From: DASPWV01 sp046726375 | Lineage (GTDB): Bacteria; Acidobacteriota; Vicinamibacteria; Vicinamibacterales; UBA2999 | Direction: 5' to 3' | DNA length: 64,000 nucleotides | Assembly: GCA_046726375.1 (NCBI GenBank) | Contig: JBKPAJ010000007.1 | Location: 1-64,000 of the forward strand | Shown: positions 59,354-64,000 of the stretch, piece by piece | Layout: every line of letters begins with the position of its first letter | Numbering within the stretch: position 1 is the stretch's first letter | Notes under the pieces: generated by a model | Seen by the model: the letters and a program-made list of their open reading frames with translations, nothing else | Database searches by the model: none | Told to the model about the DNA's origin: nothing | Program-made: the position numbers and the translations under genes

Positions 59354-60442
59354 GTGGTCTTTCGAGAGCCCGACTACCTGTGGTTCGTGATCGTGCCGCT
59401 GCTGCTGGTCGTGCTGTGCGTCTGGCGGTTCGTGCAGCGGCGGCGTGACGTTCGACAGTTGGTCTCGCGGCGCATTGTGCCCTCGCGACAGCGCTTCGGC
59501 TTCGTTGGCGACCTGCCATTCTGGTTGGCCATTGCCGTCGCCAGTGCGCTATTGATCATCGCGGTCGCTAGACCCGCCGCGCCGACGAACACATTACGCC
59601 GCGCCGGTGTCGACGTCGTCATTCTGCAGGACGCGTCGGCCTCCATGCGCGTGAGCGACGTCGCCGGCGCGCAGGATCGCTGGAGCCGATCGATGCGGTT
59701 TCTGCGCGGTCTCGGCGATGCCTTGAGCTGGCGCGAGGACCGCATTGCCCTGGCGGCTTTCGCGCACATCGCGGCGCCGCAGGTGCGTCTTACGCGCGAT
59801 CCGAACACGCTGTTTTTCTTTCTGGATCATCTGGAGCACCAGGCGCCGTTTCGGCTCGAAGACGCGACCACGTGGGACACCAATCTGGAGCTCGGCGTGT
59901 ATTGGGGCTTGCGCCTGATCGACAAGGACGAAGAGATTCATGGCCGATCGCCAAACGCCAAGCTGTTCGTGCTGTTGTCGGATGGCGAGGCATGGAGCGG
60001 GGAAGTGGCGAAGTCTGTGGAGCTGGCGAGGGACCGCAGTATCCCTGTGTTCGTGATCGGTGTCGGATCGCTGAGCGGCGGGCGTATGCCGGTGGTGCCC
60101 GAGCTCGACCAGGAGACCCCGCCCGACGAACGCCCGCCGCTGGTGTCGCGCCTCGATCGGCCGGCGCTGCAGCGGATTGCGTCGGCCGGTGGCGGCCGCT
60201 ACTTCGAGCTCGATCGCGTGCCCGATCGCGATATCGCCAACGCCATCGTGGATACGGGGCGCCGCCTCGCGCCCGCCCTCGGGTCGGTGGAGGTGCACAC
60301 CGATCTTTACTGGTGGGTCTTGTGCGCCGCCGGTATCGCAGCGGCTGCAGGGTTGCTGTTTATCCGCGAGGCGGCGGCACTCGCTTTTCTCCTCGCCGGC
60401 GCCGGCGCTGCCGCCCTCGTCCTGCAGCGCGCGCTCTGGTAG
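59354..60442 (+). CDS. VWA-domain membrane protein (second copy)
   Basis: 362 aa, GTG start. Two N-terminal helices (7-27 and 55-72) precede a VWA domain with MIDAS D93-x-S95-x-S97 in VVILQDASASMRV, and FVLLSDGEAWSGE as the later metal strand. C-terminal helices (YWWVLCAAGIAAAAGLLFI, ALAFLLAGAGAAALVL) close the protein, the BatB layout. Partner of the first VWA protein and MoxR by operon context. Confidence 0.88.
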   Translation: MVFREPDYLWFVIVPLLLVVLCVWRFVQRRRDVRQLVSRRIVPSRQRFGFVGDLPFWLAIAVASALLIIAVARPAAPTNTLRRAGVDVVILQDASASMRVSDVAGAQDRWSRSMRFLRGLGDALSWREDRIALAAFAHIAAPQVRLTRDPNTLFFFLDHLEHQAPFRLEDATTWDTNLELGVYWGLRLIDKDEEIHGRSPNAKLFVLLSDGEAWSGEVAKSVELARDRSIPVFVIGVGSLSGGRMPVVPELDQETPPDERPPLVSRLDRPALQRIASAGGGRYFELDRVPDRDIANAIVDTGRRLAPALGSVEVHTDLYWWVLCAAGIAAAAGLLFIREAAALAFLLAGAGAAALVLQRALW

Positions 60443-60511
60443 CGTCGCCTTCCGGGCGAGCAGTAACGGGGTATTCTTATCGGTCATCCAAAGGAAAGCG
60501 GAGGTGCGGAC

Positions 60512-61174
60512 ATGAGTTTGAAGATAGGCGACGTTGCGCCGGATTTCGAGGCCGACACAACCGAGGGTCGAATCCGGTTCCACGAATGGATCGGCGACGC
60601 GTGGGCGGTTTTGTTCTCGCACCCGAAGGATTTCACGCCGGTGTGCACGACCGAGCTGGGATACATGGCGAAGCTCAAGCCTGAATTCGAGAAGCGCGGG
60701 GTCAAGGTCATCGGGTTGAGTGTCGATCCGGTCGACAACCACTCGCGCTGGGCCAACGACATCAAAGAAACCCAGGGGTTTGCGCCCAACTACCCGATGA
60801 TTGGCGACACCGAACTCGAGGTGTCGAAGCTGTATGGCATGTTGCCTGCGGATCTCGAGGGAACCTGCGACGGCCGAACGCCGGCCGACAATGCCACGGT
60901 CCGCACGGTGTTCGTGGTCGGTCCCGACAAGAAGATCAAGCTGCACTTTGCGTATCCGATGACGACCGGGCGGAACTTCGACGAGGTGCTGCGCGTGATC
61001 GACTCGATGCAGTTGACGGCCAAGCACAAAGTGGCGACGCCGGTGAACTGGAAGCAGGGTGAGGATGTGATCATCGCGGGCTCGGTTTCGGATGACGAGG
61101 CAAAGAAGACGTATCCGGAGGGTTGGAAGTCGCCGAAGCCGTATTTGCGGATCGTGCCGCAGCCGCGGGGATAG
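60512..61174 (+). CDS. 1-Cys peroxiredoxin (AhpC/TSA, Prx6 type)
   Basis: 220 aa thiol peroxidase. The peroxidatic Cys45 is in HPKDFTPVCTTELGYM. The Prx6-type segments SVDPVDNHSRWANDIKET and YPMTTGRNFDEVLRVIDSMQL follow, with a C-terminal dimer extension (PVNWKQGEDVIIAGSVSDDEAKKTYPEGW). It reduces H2O2 or organic peroxides with an external reductant. AGCGGAGG lies about 8 nt upstream of the ATG. It ends at the GGTTCC dyad. Confidence 0.94.
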   Translation: MSLKIGDVAPDFEADTTEGRIRFHEWIGDAWAVLFSHPKDFTPVCTTELGYMAKLKPEFEKRGVKVIGLSVDPVDNHSRWANDIKETQGFAPNYPMIGDTELEVSKLYGMLPADLEGTCDGRTPADNATVRTVFVVGPDKKIKLHFAYPMTTGRNFDEVLRVIDSMQLTAKHKVATPVNWKQGEDVIIAGSVSDDEAKKTYPEGWKSPKPYLRIVPQPRG

Positions 61175-61180
61175 GTACGA

Positions 61181-61265
61181 GTTCTAGGTTCCTAGGTTCC
61201 CAAGTTCATAGGTTCTGGAGCGTCGGAACCATGGAACTTCGGAACCTGGGAACTTCGAAACCTCG
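61181..61265. repeat. GGTTCC/GGAACC word dyad at a convergent junction
   Basis: The left arm (about 61181-61216) repeats TAGGTTCCTAGGTTCCCAAG. The right arm (about 61225-61265) repeats GGAACTTCGGAACCTGGGAAC. AGGTTCC and GGAACCT match exactly between the arms. It lies between the peroxiredoxin gene and the convergent NlpC/P60 gene. Confidence 0.75.
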
Positions 61266-61277
61266 AAACGCGCTGGC

Positions 61278-61850
61278 TCATCGAGGCGGATGGCGCCGCA
61301 GCAGCGTCTCGGCAAGGCGGCCGAGCGTTCGTGCGGCCTGTCGGCGTGCATCTCCACGGCGTTCGCTACGCTGCGTCTCGCGAGGCGTCTCAGGCGCGCG
61401 ATCGTCGTCGCGCGCAATCGTATCGGTGACGCGCCTCGCAAACATGAAGCGCGTGGCCCAATACTCTTCATTCAAGTGGTCGCGGCGCACGCGCCCATGC
61501 CGCTTGCTGGCGTTGACCATCACGCCGCTGCCTTCATAGATGCCGACGTGGGTGACGAACGACCGGCGCGTGTCCGATGAAAAAAATACGAGATCGCCGC
61601 GCTGCAGCCGGCGGCCCGTGGGATCGCCGACGTCCGACTGGTTGACAGCCCGGCGCGGCAGATCGATGCCGAACTCGCCGAACACGTACTGAGTCAGGCC
61701 GGAGCAATCAAAGGAGGTCGGACCTTCGGCGCCCCACACGTAGGGACGTCCGATCAGGCTCGCCGCCAAATCGACAACGTCAGACGCCGACACGGGAGTG
61801 GTGAAGAGAAGGAAAGACAGCAGCAGCGGGCATGCGATTCTCGAGAACAT
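61278..61850 (-). CDS. NlpC/P60 (C40) peptidoglycan endopeptidase
   Basis: 190 aa. A signal peptide (ACPLLLSFLLFTTPVSA) precedes a single NlpC/P60 domain. The nucleophile is Cys49 in PTSFDCSGLTQYVFGEFG, the base His101 in SFVTHVGIYEGSGVMVNAS, and RLQRGDLVFFSS is the conserved core. The tail (about 50 residues) is Arg/Asp-rich, unusual for an exported enzyme. It cleaves D-Glu/meso-DAP links in the wall. Start chosen at MFSRIACPLL; earlier codons are poorly coding. Confidence 0.88.
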   Translation of the reverse strand: MFSRIACPLLLSFLLFTTPVSASDVVDLAASLIGRPYVWGAEGPTSFDCSGLTQYVFGEFGIDLPRRAVNQSDVGDPTGRRLQRGDLVFFSSDTRRSFVTHVGIYEGSGVMVNASKRHGRVRRDHLNEEYWATRFMFARRVTDTIARDDDRAPETPRETQRSERRGDARRQAARTLGRLAETLLRRHPPR

Positions 61851-62349
61851 GGTCGCTCCGTTCGTCTGGAGCGGCAGGCATGGCGGAGGATGCGCGGCTG
61901 AGGCGCACGCAAGTTGAGCGCCAACATCGTCAACGTGGTTTACGGCGACGATTGCTGCAACGGCGGCGCGTTCGCTGACTCGAACCGTTCTCGCGCGGAG
62001 ACATCCAGCGCCCACGACACCCGGCAACTGTCGCGATTCGGCGACGGTCGTCGCCGCGATTTTTTCGTGCAGCTTGCGGATAAACCGTTCCGAAACGGCT
62101 GGCTCGAACCGACCGGCGCAAAACGCATCGCGCCACTATCTGTCCGTGAGCTGTCTCACTAGGTTACCGGCCCACTGGAGTCGCCGATTGCGAACGGTGA
62201 ATGTTGAGATTTGGAAATCTCGAGATTTGGAGCAGATCTGGAGATGTGAAAATCTTGAGATTTGACGATCTAGAGATCTCCAAATTCTCTCCAAATCTCC
62301 ACATCACCAAATCTCCATATTCACGCGTCACTCGCCCCGATTGCGCGGA
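61851..62349. other. Intergenic region with GAGATTTGG word dyad (62195-62331)
   Basis: 61851-62194 shows no convincing gene; short Arg-rich frames on both strands lack ribosome sites or homology. At 62195-62331 the words GAGATTTGGA and TCTCCAAATC alternate: GAGATTTGGAG (62222-62232) is the perfect 11-bp inverse of 62289-62299. The dyad precedes the end of the pirin gene. Confidence 0.75.
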
Positions 62350-63249
62350 CTAGCTGATGAACGTGCCTCGACGCAGGTCTTCCATCGCCTGCCGGATCTC
62401 CGCGCGCGTGTTCATCACGATGGGGCCGTGCCATGCAACCGGTTCTTCGATCGGTTTGCCCGACACGAGCAGGAATCTGATGCCTTCGTCTCCCGCCTGA
62501 ACAACAACTTCGTCGCCGCGATCGAAGAGCACGAGCGATCGATTGCCCACGTACGCCGCATCGGCAACCGAGTTGTTGCTGACCACCTCCGTTTTTACCT
62601 CACGCGGATCGGACGCGTCGCGAAAGCTTCCCGAGCCGGCGAAGACGTACGCGAAGGCGTGGTTTGTGGTTTCAACCGCGAGCCTCTTCTTCTTGCCGGG
62701 CGGTACGAAGATGTCGAGATAGCGCGGGTTCGCCGCTACCCCTTCGACCGGACCCCTCTTGCCCCAGAACTCTCCCGTGATCACCCGCGCGATGGTGCCA
62801 TCGTCATCCGTGACTTCGGGAATGTCGACGCCTTTGATGTCCTGATAACGTGGCGCCGTCATCTTCAACGACGAAGGCAAATTCGCCCACAACTGAAAGC
62901 CGTGCATTCGGCCGCGCTGATTGCCTTTTGGCATCTCCTGATGCAGGATGCCGCGGCCGGCGGTCATCCATTGCACGTCGCCCGGACCGAGGCTGCCGCG
63001 GTTGCCGAGGCTGTCGCCGTGATCGACGGTGCCGGCGAGCACATAGGTGATGGTCTCGATGCCGCGATGCGGATGCCACGGGAATCCAGCAAGGTAGTCG
63101 GCTGGATTGTCGTTGCGGAAATCGTCGAGCAGGAGAAACGGGTCGTACAAATCGGTATCACCGAAACCGAACGCACGATGCAGCTTCACGCCGGCGCCTT
63201 CCATGGTGGGCTGCGATTGAATAACGTGCTTGACAGGTCGAATTGACAT
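62350..63249 (-). CDS. Pirin family protein
   Basis: 299 aa bicupin. The N-terminal metal site is WHPHRGIETITYVLAGTVDHGDSLGNRGSLGPGDVQWMTAGRGILHQEMP (three His and a Glu). HGFQLWANLPSSLKM and LDIFVPPGKKKRLAVETTNHAFAYVFAGSG mark the second cupin. Some pirins act as quercetin dioxygenases, others as redox-sensing cofactors; sequence alone does not decide. It is not tightly linked to its neighbours. Confidence 0.93.
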   Translation of the reverse strand: MSIRPVKHVIQSQPTMEGAGVKLHRAFGFGDTDLYDPFLLLDDFRNDNPADYLAGFPWHPHRGIETITYVLAGTVDHGDSLGNRGSLGPGDVQWMTAGRGILHQEMPKGNQRGRMHGFQLWANLPSSLKMTAPRYQDIKGVDIPEVTDDDGTIARVITGEFWGKRGPVEGVAANPRYLDIFVPPGKKKRLAVETTNHAFAYVFAGSGSFRDASDPREVKTEVVSNNSVADAAYVGNRSLVLFDRGDEVVVQAGDEGIRFLLVSGKPIEEPVAWHGPIVMNTRAEIRQAMEDLRRGTFIS

Positions 63250-63485
63250 GGTGGTTAGATGCTCGAGGGCGTTTCGCGATTACGCGCCGGACTGCCTGAC
63301 CCGTTACCGCTCCCTCAGTTACGTTACCGGAAAACGCGGCCAGCCCAATCGACCGCGACCTCCCAGTACGTCTTCAGTGGTTAGCCGATGTATCTGCGCG
63401 CGACATGTCATGGCCGCCAAAAGGAAGCGGCAGCGCCGGACGATAATCGGCAGGCCGCTCAAACAACGCGTTGTTCAGCGCCGCT
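63250..63485. other. Gap between pirin and FHA genes, nothing recognised
   Basis: GC-rich with short Arg-rich open frames on the plus strand. No ribosome site, hairpin field or word repeat was seen. It probably holds the pirin promoter and the end of the FHA transcript. Confidence 0.4.
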
Positions 63486-63998
63486 TCAGAGAACTCGAGC
63501 AATCGAGGCCCGGTCAATTTTTACTCGCACTCGCGCCTCGCCGAGCGCGATTTCATCGTCCGTGTGTAGCCGAATTCCTCGCGAACCGGCGGGCACCCCA
63601 ATCGTTCGGCCGTTGCGCACGACGCCGGTGCCGTGCGCGCTGCCATCGTCGTAGACGCGATATTCATCAGCGGCTTCGAGGTATTCGATATGCGCGTGGC
63701 GTCGGGACACGCTGTCGTTCACAGCCCCCGCGGCGTCAGCGAAGGCGACATGATTGGTCCGAATCAACCGGTTGCGGTGATCGCGCACCTCTGCGCAGCG
63801 TCCCAAGTCGATCCGCGCGTGCGCAAATGAATACGCGGTTGCGTCCGCCGTTCCGGTGACGATCGTGAGCTCGAGCCGGGTGTCCGCAGCGAGGACAGGA
63901 ACTGCGATCGGACTCCCGGCTGTCACACGTGCAAACTCGATGTGAAAACTCGCATGCTTCCACTCAGGTTGCGGTTGCGAAAAGTAATTGACTTTCAC
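63486..63998 (-). CDS. FHA-domain protein, probably 5'-truncated by the window end
   Basis: At least 170 aa. The C-terminal forkhead-associated domain is clear: NDSVSRRHAHIEYLEAADEYRVYDDGSAHGTGVVRNGRTIGVP, then IRLHTDDEIALGEARVRVKI. It has the Ser-Arg-His phosphothreonine-binding core. The N-terminal part (FHIEFARVTAGSPIAVPVLAADTRLELTIV) looks mid-protein, and the apparent GTG start is 2 nt from the window end, so the gene likely continues beyond 64000. It binds phosphothreonine peptides in Ser/Thr-kinase signalling. Confidence 0.8.
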   Translation of the reverse strand: MKVNYFSQPQPEWKHASFHIEFARVTAGSPIAVPVLAADTRLELTIVTGTADATAYSFAHARIDLGRCAEVRDHRNRLIRTNHVAFADAAGAVNDSVSRRHAHIEYLEAADEYRVYDDGSAHGTGVVRNGRTIGVPAGSRGIRLHTDDEIALGEARVRVKIDRASIARVL

Positions 63999-64000
63999 CG

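Noticed and set aside
61914..62162. Open frame in the C40-pirin gap
   Set aside because: No homology or ribosome site, and biased composition.

Overview
This 64 kb window is a high-GC bacterial chromosome segment. The gene content points to Acidobacteriota, probably the Vicinamibacteria/Vicinamibacterales group. That is an inference from the combination of ADOP-type (acidobacterial duplicated orphan permease) ABC permeases under a PadR regulator, Oar-like TonB-dependent receptors, DUF6152/DUF6644-type proteins, many PQQ dehydrogenases and an alternative-complex-III-like (Act) operon. I see no rRNA, tRNA, CRISPR array, integrase or transposase.

Layout. 1-4.2 kb: homoserine dehydrogenase, a large tandem-repeat field, an SDR epimerase and a TetR regulator. 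3.6-7.7 kb (minus strand): a tight operon of AMIN/amidase_3, GerMN protein, RNase PH, RdgB and TetR. 7.7-14.6 kb: small RHH regulator, ICMT-like methyltransferase, GNAT, an ECF sigma/anti-sigma/secreted-protein trio, a PepSY-type membrane protein, two DUF6644-like membrane proteins, a second repeat field and DUF6152. 14.6-16.8 kb: a TonB receptor broken by several frameshifts. 16.8-32.5 kb: a catabolic island. It has an aromatic-acid-type MFS porter, an intact Oar-like receptor, secreted 'DLSGEW/DLTGYW' proteins, a metallo-hydrolase, a MetE-like protein, an FAH-family hydrolase, a maleate isomerase homologue, a gentisate 1,2-dioxygenase homologue, a carboxylesterase and a GntR/FCD regulator. 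32.7-41.9 kb: a class II cytochrome c, a small caspase/CPD-like (clan CD) protein, the PadR-ADOP-ADOP operon, an M28 peptidase and a CHRD protein. 41.9-50.5 kb: a PQQ dehydrogenase with a fused haem domain, then a monohaem cytochrome, a pentahaem cytochrome, a molybdopterin-type subunit, an FeS subunit, an NrfD-like subunit and DUF3341 (ActE-A-B1-B2-C-D-like). 50.5-64 kb: small membrane proteins, GNAT, a second PQQ dehydrogenase (minus strand), a MoxR/VWA (Bat-like) operon interrupted by a third repeat field, a 1-Cys peroxiredoxin, an NlpC/P60 protein, pirin and an FHA protein cut by the window end.

How the genes may work together. The island at 17-32 kb can be read as import of an aromatic acid, ring cleavage of gentisate, hydrolysis of maleylpyruvate and maleate-to-fumarate isomerisation. 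The PQQ dehydrogenase, cytochromes and Act-like complex form a plausible periplasmic alcohol/sugar oxidation chain that delivers electrons to a quinol/cytochrome complex.

The most unusual aspect is the intergenic DNA. Nearly every gap over about 60 nt is filled by short 'words' repeated on one arm and their reverse complements on the other. The vocabularies differ by locus: GGGAGATCA, GATGTGGC, AAGTTCAA, GGTTCC, GAGATTTGG, AATGCAAAATG, CACGGAATC and GGACCTNAGGTCCGC. All five convergent junctions with a gap over 60 nt carry such a dyad. Several dyads run into coding termini or signal peptides, and one is inserted in frame. This word-dyad architecture is my main candidate for an undescribed system.
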